From assembly GCA_947259685.1 (NCBI GenBank), contig CAMYNC010000009.1, positions 1-18,650 of the forward strand: a stretch of 18,650 bases of DNA. Direction: 5' to 3'. The translations under genes and the position numbers were made by a program. The notes beneath the pieces are model-generated. The model worked only from the letters and a program-made list of their open reading frames with translations, was not told the DNA's origin and did not search any database. This document shows, piece after piece, positions 8,101 to 14,029 of the stretch. How positions within the stretch are numbered: the stretch's first letter is position 1; every line of letters starts with the position of its first letter. This DNA comes from an uncultured Desulfuromonadales bacterium. GTDB lineage: Bacteria > Desulfobacterota > Desulfuromonadia > Desulfuromonadales > Geopsychrobacteraceae.

Positions 8101-10205
8101 TGGCAAGCGTCGCAGGCGTTGTAGTCAACATTTTTCACGCCGTTGACGTGATCGCTGTTGGCAGCGCCGGTGGCACCGTCATGGGTATGGCAGGCAGAGC
8201 AACTGGCGATCTTTGGACCGGCAGCGGCAAACAGGTGAGCCGTGTGGGCACCGCCTAACGCTGGACCGCTACCGGTCGCTACACCTGAGTTATTGTACTG
8301 GTGGCAGGTCCCGCAGGCACCTGAGGCGGAGAGGTCCCAATCCGGGGTCGCGTTGGTGGCACTATTCGAGTGACAGTAAACCGAACAGGTGCCATTAGTG
8401 CCGTAAGAGGTTGAGCCGAGGCCGAAGCTGAGGGATGTGGCATCAAAGGCCACATCGGCATCGCCATCAACATGACTGCCGCTAATCGCACCGGCAGCCA
8501 GAGTGGTGGCGTTATCGGCGGTATCGGTATGGCAGACCTGGCAGCTGTAACCTTTGTTTAAGTGAGCAATGTGGGTGGCCGAATTGTTGCGGGTGACCAT
8601 ATCGGTCGCGTCGTTGCCATGGCAGGCATCGCAGCTGTTGATCGCCGCGCCACCTTCCCAGACGCCGGGGTTGTTGACCGTTGGCACCGCACCACGCGGG
8701 CCACCGTTACTGTGGCAGTACACTGCTGAACAAGCACCGCTGGCGGCCACATAGGTCGGGGAGAGTTGACCGCCTGCTTCAACATAGCTGGTGATCGGGG
8801 CGAGGAAGACATCGGCAAAATCGCCGCCGAGGTGATTGTTGTTGATGTGACAGTCGGCGCAGGCGAAGGAGTAATTGCTGCCGCCGCCTGCATGAGCGGT
8901 ATGCTGGGTGTTAGTTTCGTTCTTGAAATGGCCGCTGCTGGCGTAACCGGCAGCGTAGCCGGCGTTGCCGCCGTTGCCGTCAGAGACGACATTTTCACTC
9001 GGCGGATAACCGTGACAGGTATTGCAACCGCCTGAAGCGGTCCAACTACCGGTGGCATCGCTATGGGAGTGGCAGGCGGTACAGTCCCAGGTGTTGATAT
9101 GACCGGAGACGGCATCGGCTGAATCATGGCAAGTGAAGCAGTAATTCCAGAGACGCTCCCCCAGTGCCGGGGTGCTGGTGAGATTAGCGGTCAGCCCGGT
9201 GACCGAACCGCTGGCTGCGTCCTTCGGCAGGTAGGTGGTGATATCTTCGCGCAGCATGTAATTATTCATCAGCCCACCGACGTCTTCCAGGTGAGCGCCA
9301 TGACAGATCAAACAACCGATGGCGTTGGCACCGCCGCTGCGGTTCAGACCGTGTTCAGCGTATTTATGGCAGGTTTGGCAGAGGTTGGAGCCATCAACGC
9401 CCGGTCCGTCGGCTTTAAGAATCTTGCCGTCACCGGCGTTCAAAGCCTGGCCGGCGCCGTCGGTGGTGCTGGCATGGGAATCGGTCCAGTGCACACCATG
9501 GCAGGAGAGACAATCGATGCCACCGGTGCCGTTGAGGGCGATTTCTCCCGGTGCGGCATCGAGGGCCGCAACATCGTTGTATTCGGTCGGTTTGGCGGCG
9601 GCGATGGCGGCATAGTTCGTAACCATCGGGTGGACATTGGTCGGAGCGCTGCCACCTTCGGAGGGTGCGGTGTCGAAAGCCCAGGTGATATGACAGTCGT
9701 TACACATGGCGAGTTCTGAATCCTGGCCAAGCTTGAGGAGCTTGGGATTGGAGTCTGAAGCGCCGTGCGGATCATGGCAGCGACCGCAGGTGACGTTGCT
9801 TCCAGAGTAATTCTGGCGGCCGAAAAACTTATAATCGCTTGGTGCGGTGGCACCGGCAGCCAGATTTCTATCCGGTGCCGCCCAGTTGTGCGAAGTCTGA
9901 TCGCCGGGGACCTGACCTTGGGCGGTGACCGAGCCCATGGCGTCGCTGGCATCGCCGACGGCAAAGGTGTTATTGCTGATCGGATTGGTGTCGCCGGGGC
10001 CGCTGCGGAACAGCGGGAAGGTCGTGCCGACCATGGCGCTGTTGTGACAATCAAGACAGACGGTACTTGCCACCGAGGTCAATTCGGCACCGGCTTTGTG
10101 GCAGTTGGCACAGTCGAAATCGTGGACCATCCTGGCTGAAACCTGCGTGGATACCGCCAGGAAGACAACGATTACGAGTATTGGTACCAAATATTTGAGT
10201 CTCAT
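2175..10205 (-). CDS. Giant multiheme c-type cytochrome, 71 candidate heme motifs
   Basis: An uninterrupted frame encodes 2,676 residues. I chose the ATG at 10205 because GGGAG lies 6 nt upstream; the in-frame TTG at 10211 abuts that SD. The protein opens with a Sec signal (YLVPILVIVVFLAVSTQVSA) and the first heme motif, CANCH, follows directly. By eye there are 55 CX2CH, 8 CX3CH, 6 CX4CH and 2 CX5CH motifs (CAAANGCH at 5474-5451, CGNTNGCH at 3509-3486), about one per 38 residues, the last ending 5 residues before the C-terminus. The repeating plan is CX2CH, an HxxH pair, an H-[VINL]-[ND]-G segment, CX3-5CH, then CX2CH, as in the Geobacter CxxxxCH...CXXCH family. There are 17 HxxH pairs, candidate distal heme ligands. 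No membrane segment, lipobox or S-layer domain is seen. The product is presumably exported and hemylated in the periplasm. Long-range or extracellular electron transfer is inferred. Whether CX3-5CH sites all bind heme is unproven. Confidence 0.95.
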   Translation of the reverse strand: MRLKYLVPILVIVVFLAVSTQVSARMVHDFDCANCHKAGAELTSVASTVCLDCHNSAMVGTTFPLFRSGPGDTNPISNNTFAVGDASDAMGSVTAQGQVPGDQTSHNWAAPDRNLAAGATAPSDYKFFGRQNYSGSNVTCGRCHDPHGASDSNPKLLKLGQDSELAMCNDCHITWAFDTAPSEGGSAPTNVHPMVTNYAAIAAAKPTEYNDVAALDAAPGEIALNGTGGIDCLSCHGVHWTDSHASTTDGAGQALNAGDGKILKADGPGVDGSNLCQTCHKYAEHGLNRSGGANAIGCLICHGAHLEDVGGLMNNYMLREDITTYLPKDAASGSVTGLTANLTSTPALGERLWNYCFTCHDSADAVSGHINTWDCTACHSHSDATGSWTASGGCNTCHGYPPSENVVSDGNGGNAGYAAGYASSGHFKNETNTQHTAHAGGGSNYSFACADCHINNNHLGGDFADVFLAPITSYVEAGGQLSPTYVAASGACSAVYCHSNGGPRGAVPTVNNPGVWEGGAAINSCDACHGNDATDMVTRNNSATHIAHLNKGYSCQVCHTDTADNATTLAAGAISGSHVDGDADVAFDATSLSFGLGSTSYGTNGTCSVYCHSNSATNATPDWDLSASGACGTCHQYNNSGVATGSGPALGGAHTAHLFAAAGPKIASCSACHTHDGATGAANSDHVNGVKNVDYNACDACHGTDGVSSSGADRMPVWTDANTVDCETCHSGSNIAVIGGNAAPAKTNFSSLGHGDSGLTSPPACDGCHNAGDAGHFDGVSGDDKRLKVDPQADGGAEDYATSATAWCQDCHGENAHFNNTNTTGGSSSDGDSCILCHEPHGDGMGSNTDAMLIVGANFTDRTAASSYFNGSNNGVCQVCHDPAEVGHYNTAGDDGHNAATACYTCHSHSSTPQAFQGGKCYECHGDGSAEYWPQAAGNDRTVNELSDFNDAGRHQKHMEVLAAKLGYTLPGSDAEQKQMCSYCHVVSDGDHAGLNNGFADVFPSGGAKKIWDAGNDADATWNTTNYNTCSNIDCHNSKETLDGSYGWYDATTTACLMCHNDMTDTGIATGQTHAAHTGASAGYGLTINCASCHDAATNWSTNTQPAAGHIDGNFDMGGAVSLSYLGSLPPGSSFGSCGTNACHEDGKGGTPVANSYTWGTAEASACGICHKSSMDSAAHDEHLDNSSYVTGCTECHTAATAATHINDSVNFDGSKVAYSSGTGTCAINVCHAGGDFRDSSPSPGCENCHSGTYIAGDNTGTGGNNYLPQYNMHVLTPTVSGAVHKTITSCGFCHENIYSSLTHIDGTWETDSADNSSQNRGIFNTGIPLNFVDGSPATCTTVCHFGVAGDGGTWARRWSGTAGNNDGTECGNCHGDFTSGFVTGISARHSSDAQLAASHGGASTPCMTCHTLGDGGGDYDWATQHRDGNIQLSNDLGWVDHGATVGCSNCHSDNDDADDSMSDGEHEMEDTYKDDAPDDGSHDRWGRVFQNGGGGSCTSCHDANGGDHGAGTENATLHTAHLSSDYIGGTCTNCHPHTGPGTPGDGGKHNDGTVDFGGTYMTTAADYAKASNFGGSCAAANGCHDSDAGEWAAGDLANAADNACQDCHGAASGYFSLLSAWPPNTDAHADHINNDDLVPNDCTDCHGADAATGAHATHYNTTIETGSQVSTYTSGDGTCTNSCHTVVDGRDWTSGVTLSCADCHDATGKSLDQGGYPPTSAEHNAHLNNSAAVPNDCTDCHGTDATAGDHADHKNGVKNVASQVSVYTSGDGTCTNTCHTVVNGRDWTSGTTLNCADCHSSGKSLDGGGESDLSASVGPNAGRHDAHMGSSLTILSNGCTDCHGHSGTLGNYGTTKHVNGSMNFNASKLSSFASPDCTNVCHDVNPGTNGDWADSAALHCVDCHSNSPTNYIGPEPTSGLHAPTNIQDHAIKNDALFNCAGFCHPSSGEPTNKHMDNTTQNTTAATYSWGIGISSYDRSNGCAGSCHMDGGAWLRKWEGAVDVVVTTAMSPGSPVCANCHGDFDSGFNTGVAGRHTGTDADGDIQANHQGAPASNDCYLCHAWGHTAYTSISGPAAHRDQKIQVNSASKVGFVDNGATVGCANCHASNDGTADEQHAMIDTSKSGGLNRWDRVLIEGPEGNCDTCHSGNIGTGLHGDASDNADLHAAHNISGYIDTNSNYSAGTGATYDNCTTCHGHNGSGGTHNNGTVNFDGSNISSSYNYAKGSSFGGSCGNTNGCHDSNSGEWASGDLSSGGDNACQDCHGSSAATFFEGQVAGLDMTWQTSPAGPTTTKHDEHLSSSYSIGCNDCHGVNAATGGHTGHKNKAIDDAITYVGGSQTCTNSCHLANTSGDWTGGGSLACDDCHGAANSANTYYRSRTSGSHSSHVATGTPPSTYGSTTNNSSGSTYDFGCGQCHPTSSANHLNGSSREIQAGINYSGGATGSCSSNSCHQDGQGGAPATVPTWGTAFTGDSCNKCHGNAPATGAHSAHAVGIHADDLDDSDGTTEGIYSGTSGNIADSGSSPSAHGDGTTSTVLSCLTCHYSTVSVWYNALNSDCLNCHDTSSASLGDNAMVVTDTSNHLNGSTEVAFQNIQFKSKAQVREDITGVTELNDNWTRTNGYKAASSYDLANTSLSAASYNSGDSSCSAVSCHNGIQATWTAPTGDCTKCHTSLPQ
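3108..4388 (-). repeat. Copy II of the ~12-heme internal duplication in the giant cytochrome
   Basis: This covers heme motifs 53-64 of the giant cytochrome: CAGFCH, CAGSCH, CANCH, CYLCH, CANCH, CDTCH, CTTCH, CGNTNGCH, CQDCH, CNDCH, CTNSCH and CDDCH. It runs collinear with copy I at 5091-6335. Matching anchors include CANCHGDFDSGF, GFVDNGATVGCANCH and FGGSCGNTNGCHDSNSGEW. The copies have diverged in the linkers, so the duplication is not recent. Confidence 0.85.
4806..5279 (-). repeat. Tandem three-heme repeat, 285-bp period
   Basis: Two adjacent units encode CTDCH, CTN[ST]CH and CADCH. The CTDCH motifs sit at 5279-5265 and 4994-4980 and the CADCH motifs at 5105-5091 and 4820-4806, an exact offset of 285 bp (95 codons). 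Shared segments include VSTYTSGDGTCTNSCHTVV against VSVYTSGDGTCTNTCHTVV, with high nucleotide similarity. This looks like a younger duplication than the ~12-heme one. Confidence 0.9.
5091..6335 (-). repeat. Copy I of the ~12-heme internal duplication in the giant cytochrome
   Basis: This covers heme motifs 35-46: CGFCH, CTTVCH, CGNCH, CMTCH, CSNCH, CTSCH, CTNCH, CAAANGCH, CQDCH, CTDCH, CTNSCH and CADCH. It aligns in order with copy II. Anchors are CGNCHGDFTSGF, GWVDHGATVGCSNCH and FGGSCAAANGCHDSDAGEW. Both copies carry the only CX5CH motifs in the protein, at equivalent positions. Confidence 0.85.
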
Positions 10206-10249
10206 CTGCAACTCCCAGTGTTCATAGCCAACCTGCAGTTTTAGCGCCC

Positions 10250-10993
10250 TTACTTAATATGACAGGACAGACACATGTCGCTTCCGCTATTCGGAATCGA
10301 CAGAAAGGGGTCATAGTCCGCATCACCACCATACGCCGTGATATAACTGACATGGGGATCGTGGCAGGTGGAACATTCAACTGTTTCACTGCCGCCGAAC
10401 AGCACCATCCCGGTATCTTCAACGTGACTGACCGACCTTAGGGTCCCGGGTTTATCGGCCAGCACCGCGCTGTAGCTGAAAGAGATCGGATGGTCATCCG
10501 ATAGATCGACAGTGTCATTGGTATCGGCAATTGAACCGCCGATCCGCGGCCCCGGACCGCTGAAACCAGGCTGCACTTTCACTGCCGTGTTGTCCGGGGT
10601 CACCCCACCGGTGTTGAGCAGACTGTCTCCCACGCCGATGCTGCCATCGTGGCAGGACAGACAAAGCAACGACTCGTCATTGACCGCCCGATTGGCAGCC
10701 CCCACGGCTGAGGAAAGTGTGGCGCTGGTATAATGGGTATATTGCGCGGCACCCGAAATCGAACTGACATCGCGGTTCCATAACGGGCCATTCAGTGCGC
10801 CGCCGTGCGGGGTATGACAGAAGACACAGATTTCATCTTCATTGGTCGCCCCATAAGTGATCGCGATCAAAAAATCGGGATTGCTGGCGGTCAGATTATG
10901 CGGCGTATTGGCAATATCCTGCGGCCCGGTCCCGGCGAAAACCGGCAGGCTTAACAGCAGGCTTAACAGCAATGTCAGGCTGATTGATCTCAT
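10250..10993 (-). CDS. Secreted tetraheme c-type cytochrome (paired-CXXCH type)
   Basis: The 247-residue product starts at the ATG at 10993. It has a clear Sec signal (MRSISLTLLLSLLLSLPVFA, cleavage after FAG or FA). Four heme motifs are visible: CVFCH at residues 56-60 followed by TPHG, CLSCH at 111-115, CSTCH at 207-211 followed by DPH, and CLSCH at 241-245, two residues from the C-terminus. The first and last pairs, and the DDHPISFSYS segment near residue 167, look like the doubled-CXXCH cytochromes common in Geobacter. It lies 36 nt after the NHL-repeat gene and 44 nt before the giant cytochrome, so the three are probably one transcript. A role as a small electron carrier feeding or draining the giant cytochrome is inferred from position only. 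Confidence 0.92.
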   Translation of the reverse strand: MRSISLTLLLSLLLSLPVFAGTGPQDIANTPHNLTASNPDFLIAITYGATNEDEICVFCHTPHGGALNGPLWNRDVSSISGAAQYTHYTSATLSSAVGAANRAVNDESLLCLSCHDGSIGVGDSLLNTGGVTPDNTAVKVQPGFSGPGPRIGGSIADTNDTVDLSDDHPISFSYSAVLADKPGTLRSVSHVEDTGMVLFGGSETVECSTCHDPHVSYITAYGGDADYDPFLSIPNSGSDMCLSCHIK

Positions 10994-11029
10994 CTTCGCT
11001 TGCCTTTTCTCTTTTCGTTATCCCGAAAG

Positions 11030-13813
11030 TTAGTTTTGCAGCAAGGTTGCCAGCTCAGCGGTAACCACCGCTGCCCCGCTGCCGACCGGTAATCCTGAGA
11101 GCAGCTCTTCACACAGCTGCAGGGCGTCAGTCAGCTGACGCCTGGTCAGGCTGGCCGCCAGTCGATCGAGCAACGCCAGACCAATGGGGTACTCATCGGC
11201 CACCAGCGCCCGAAGCTGAAGCTGTTTTTCGTTCAGGGCCGGATAAAAACTGTCCACATAGTCCAGGCCGTTAGCCGTAGCCAACAACAAGCGGCCATCA
11301 GCGGTGGTGGCCAACAGATCCTTGCCACCAGCCCCATTCAGATCAAGCGCCTGCACTCGCGCGACCGCAGCGCCACTGCTGACAACCAGCGATAAGTTGC
11401 TCAAAGCACCGGCTTGGTAACGGGCGCGATAAACTTCCCCGTCGGTTGCAATCAGCAGCTCGGGGCGGCCATCGGCATCCCAATCACTGAAGCTTGGCGC
11501 TGCCGCAGCGGCAAAACTGATCAACAACTGGGCTGATGCGAGCTGCGGCTGGGCATCAGTGCCCAGGTTGCGCAGCAGCACCAGCTCGCCATCGCCGCTA
11601 CCGATCACCAGGTCCTTGTGACCATCGCCATCAAGGTCGGCAACCGCCGGCACGGCAGCGCCATTGACGGCGGCCAGCCAGTGGCCGTTAGCGTTGAAAC
11701 TGAAATCGCCCTGGTTGAGGAACAGCTGCACGCTGCCATCGGCGGTGCCGACCAGCAGGTCCTGACGGTAATCATTGTTCCAGTCGGCCAGGCAGATGCT
11801 GGCTCCGATCAGTTGCGGCAGCGACAGCGGTTGGCCGGCCGCGAACACCAGCTGACGTTGGCTGCGCTGGTCATCCAGCTGGCCGGGATAGAAATGGAGC
11901 GCACCATCGGACAATGCCAACAGCAGATCCTCGACGCCATCCAGGTTCAGGTCGGCGAGCTGAGCGGTGATCAGCGAGCCGCTGTGAATCGGCTGGCCGG
12001 CCACCTGCAGCGCGTTAAAGGTCAGTTCAGCAGGGATTTTGGCCGGCCGCAGCTGGGCAGTCACTTCGCTGCGGCGATCGGCCAGAATATCGACCGGCTG
12101 CAGATAGCTTTCGAAACCGGCCCGTTCCACCACCAGCTGATAACGGCCCACCGGCAGGTCGCGCAATTCCAGCGGAGCGTCGCCGAGATACTGTCCGGAA
12201 TAATTATGGTTGCCAGCCAGATAAACCCGGGCACCCGGTATATTTGCGCTGACAACCAACGCCGAGGCCTGGTAACGGAAACGACCATCTTCGTCAGAGA
12301 CCGCTTGCAGGCCCTGCTTATCGATAGCGGTCACCCGCCAGGAATAGTCTTGACCCGGCTCGAGAAGCGGGCTCCAATCGGCCAGCGGCAGCAGGGTTTC
12401 GGTGAGCTCCTGACTGAAAACCGGGTTGCTGAACTCAGCGTCTTCCGCCACCTCAATCCGGTAGCGCAGCAGATCGACCGGATCGCTGTCGGCCGCTCCC
12501 TGCCAGCTGAACAGGGCATTGCTATGAACTCCTGCCCCCGCCAACGGAGTGAGCAGCTGCGGGCCCTCCGGAGCCTCAGCGACCGCATTCACGCAGAAAG
12601 TCTGCGGCTCGGACCAGGGCGAGACTTCCAGACCGTCGAAGGCTTGGACTTGCCAGGTGTAGGAATGATTTTCACGAAGAGGGGTGCTGAGCTGGGCAGC
12701 GGTTTGCTGCGCTTGTTCGACAACGTTCATGGTTGCCACCACGCGCTCCGCGGTATCGAAAATTCGTAGGGTGTAAGTCAGCTCATCCTGCGGATCTGGA
12801 TCGCTGGCGTTATTGAACTGCAGGGTCGGAGTCGCGCTGGGCACTTGGCTGCCGGCGATCGGGGAGATCGGCAAGGGCACCTGTGGAGCACTGTTTGCCC
12901 GGATCGGCATCTGGCCACCGTCGACCCCGTAGATAGCGACCTGCTGGTCGGATTGCACCACATACAGCCGGCTGGTCGAGGCGTCATAAGCCATGGCGCT
13001 GGGGCGGTAAACCTGCCCCTGATTGTCATAGCTGAGCAAAGGCTGGTCACCGGAATCGAGCACCCGGATATTCATTCCCTGGGTATCACCAATATAGAAG
13101 CGTCCCAGGGCATCGAAGGTCATGCCACCGAAAAAATGCAACGGAGCGCCGAAATCACCCTCCGCGTTGATCGACCGCAGCAGCTTGCCGGTGCGATCAT
13201 AGACACTGATTTTGGGGATCAGCCCGGCGGTCTGGGATGAGGCGGAATCGGAGACATAGATCAGATCGGTACGCTGGTCGATATGCATACTGGAATTAGC
13301 AACAAAGGAGGCAATGCCCAAGGAGCCGCTGTAATTGCCTTGCGGATCGTAAATTTTTATTTTTCGCGCCCGCAGGTCGGCAACATAGATATTGCCGTCG
13401 CTGTCGAGATCGATAGAACCGGCGGCGATAAACTCGCCAGCACCCCGGCCGAAATAGCCGAGCAGTTCGCCGCTGCCACCGAGGATGGCGACCTTGTCGC
13501 AGGAGGAGACATAAATCCGCTGACCGGAAGTAGACACCGCCAGCCCGGCACCGGAGATTTTCACCTGATCATAGCTGCGCACCAGGTGGCCGAACTTATC
13601 AAACTTGACGACCCGCTGGGCGCGGGTATCGGCCACATAAAGATTGCCCGCAGCATCGACATCAAGCCGCGTCGGCACCCGCAGGCCAGCCTTGAGCTGC
13701 CCCAGCTTTTCAAGCCGTGGCACTTGTGCTGCCATACCCGTATCAAGCCATATCACGCTGCAAGTCAGCGAAAGAACCGCAACCAGGCTGATCATTATCC
13801 AGGATCGCATCAT
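11030..13813 (-). CDS. Secreted NHL-propeller / FnIII-like / PEGA / FG-GAP protein
   Basis: The protein has 927 residues and starts at the ATG at 13813, with AGGAG 8 nt upstream; a second ATG follows at once. An N-terminal signal or anchor (residues 4-24) precedes NHL-type beta-propeller repeats (about 40-300, recurring DxxGNLYVAD, DSDGNIYVAD, GRFYIGD). Two FnIII/Ig-like domains follow at about 311-410 and 418-515 (YTWQVQAFDG, YSWRVTAIDK). A PEGA-like domain lies at about 516-590 (ARVYLAG, APLELRDLPVGRYQLVVERAG). FG-GAP/VCBS-like repeats lie at about 605-860 (ADLNLDGVEDLLL, ADLDGDGHKDLVIG, SDWDADGRPELLI). There is no heme motif and no predicted enzyme. It leads the operon containing the tetraheme and giant cytochromes, behind a sigma-54 promoter. 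A role as a surface or periplasmic scaffold for the cytochromes is inference. Confidence 0.9.
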   Translation of the reverse strand: MMRSWIMISLVAVLSLTCSVIWLDTGMAAQVPRLEKLGQLKAGLRVPTRLDVDAAGNLYVADTRAQRVVKFDKFGHLVRSYDQVKISGAGLAVSTSGQRIYVSSCDKVAILGGSGELLGYFGRGAGEFIAAGSIDLDSDGNIYVADLRARKIKIYDPQGNYSGSLGIASFVANSSMHIDQRTDLIYVSDSASSQTAGLIPKISVYDRTGKLLRSINAEGDFGAPLHFFGGMTFDALGRFYIGDTQGMNIRVLDSGDQPLLSYDNQGQVYRPSAMAYDASTSRLYVVQSDQQVAIYGVDGGQMPIRANSAPQVPLPISPIAGSQVPSATPTLQFNNASDPDPQDELTYTLRIFDTAERVVATMNVVEQAQQTAAQLSTPLRENHSYTWQVQAFDGLEVSPWSEPQTFCVNAVAEAPEGPQLLTPLAGAGVHSNALFSWQGAADSDPVDLLRYRIEVAEDAEFSNPVFSQELTETLLPLADWSPLLEPGQDYSWRVTAIDKQGLQAVSDEDGRFRYQASALVVSANIPGARVYLAGNHNYSGQYLGDAPLELRDLPVGRYQLVVERAGFESYLQPVDILADRRSEVTAQLRPAKIPAELTFNALQVAGQPIHSGSLITAQLADLNLDGVEDLLLALSDGALHFYPGQLDDQRSQRQLVFAAGQPLSLPQLIGASICLADWNNDYRQDLLVGTADGSVQLFLNQGDFSFNANGHWLAAVNGAAVPAVADLDGDGHKDLVIGSGDGELVLLRNLGTDAQPQLASAQLLISFAAAAAPSFSDWDADGRPELLIATDGEVYRARYQAGALSNLSLVVSSGAAVARVQALDLNGAGGKDLLATTADGRLLLATANGLDYVDSFYPALNEKQLQLRALVADEYPIGLALLDRLAASLTRRQLTDALQLCEELLSGLPVGSGAAVVTAELATLLQN
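11037..11053 (-). promoter_or_regulatory. Possible sigma-54 promoter inside the 3' end of the NHL gene
   Basis: The minus strand reads CTGGCAACCTTGCTGCA, with a perfect -24 TGGCA, a -12 CTGCA (one mismatch to TTGCA) and 10 nt between GG and GC. It would start transcription about 30 nt before the tetraheme cytochrome. It overlaps the last codons of the NHL gene, so the match may be coding coincidence. Confidence 0.35.
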
Positions 13814-13897
13814 ATTAAATTCTCCTGATGTTAAAGCCCTAAGCTTACTAAGCGGTGTCGACAGTTTCTCTGCCGACTACGCTCCACCACCTGGAAA

Positions 13898-13914
13898 TGC
13901 AAGGAGGATACCAG
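13898..13914 (-). promoter_or_regulatory. Sigma-54 (-24/-12) promoter of the cytochrome operon
   Basis: The minus strand reads CTGGTATCCTCCTTGCA: GG and GC are separated by exactly 10 nt, the -12 TTGCA is perfect and the -24 is TGGTAT against TGGCAC. The predicted start, about 12 nt past the GC, leaves a leader of roughly 70 nt before the NHL gene ATG at 13813. It lies between the terminator of the NtrC-type regulator gene and the operon that the regulator probably controls. Confidence 0.65.
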
Positions 13915-13948
13915 GATTAGGACTTGCTCACCAAAAGGCACTAGAGAC

Positions 13949-13991
13949 AAAAAAAGCGGGAAATTTAATAAGTTAGAAAATTTCCCGCTTT
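13949..13991 (-). terminator. Rho-independent terminator of the two-component operon
   Basis: A perfect 14-bp inverted repeat, AAAGCGGGAAATTT (13953-13966) and its complement (13978-13991), flanks an 11-nt loop. On the minus strand the stem runs into seven T residues (13955-13949), overlapping the A/T end of the stem. It begins about 40 nt past the response regulator stop. On the plus strand no T-run follows, so it serves the minus strand. Confidence 0.88.
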
Positions 13992-14029
13992 GACCGATGC
14001 TGAATATTATATTTTTTTTAATTCAATGT

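Noticed and set aside
2175..10205. CRISPR-like or satellite DNA periodicity in the long repetitive stretch.
   Set aside because: The periodicity is in the encoded CX2-5CH motifs with variable spacing and diverged linkers; there are no conserved repeat units with unique spacers.
10203..10211. TTG at 10211 as start of the giant cytochrome.
   Set aside because: It abuts the GGGAG ribosome-binding site; the ATG at 10205 has a proper 6-nt spacing.
13953..13991. The 14-bp inverted repeat as an upstream activator site for the sigma-54 promoter.
   Set aside because: The stem, short loop and T-run after the stem on the minus strand are those of a terminator for the response regulator gene. No similar palindrome is seen upstream of the other sigma-54 promoter.
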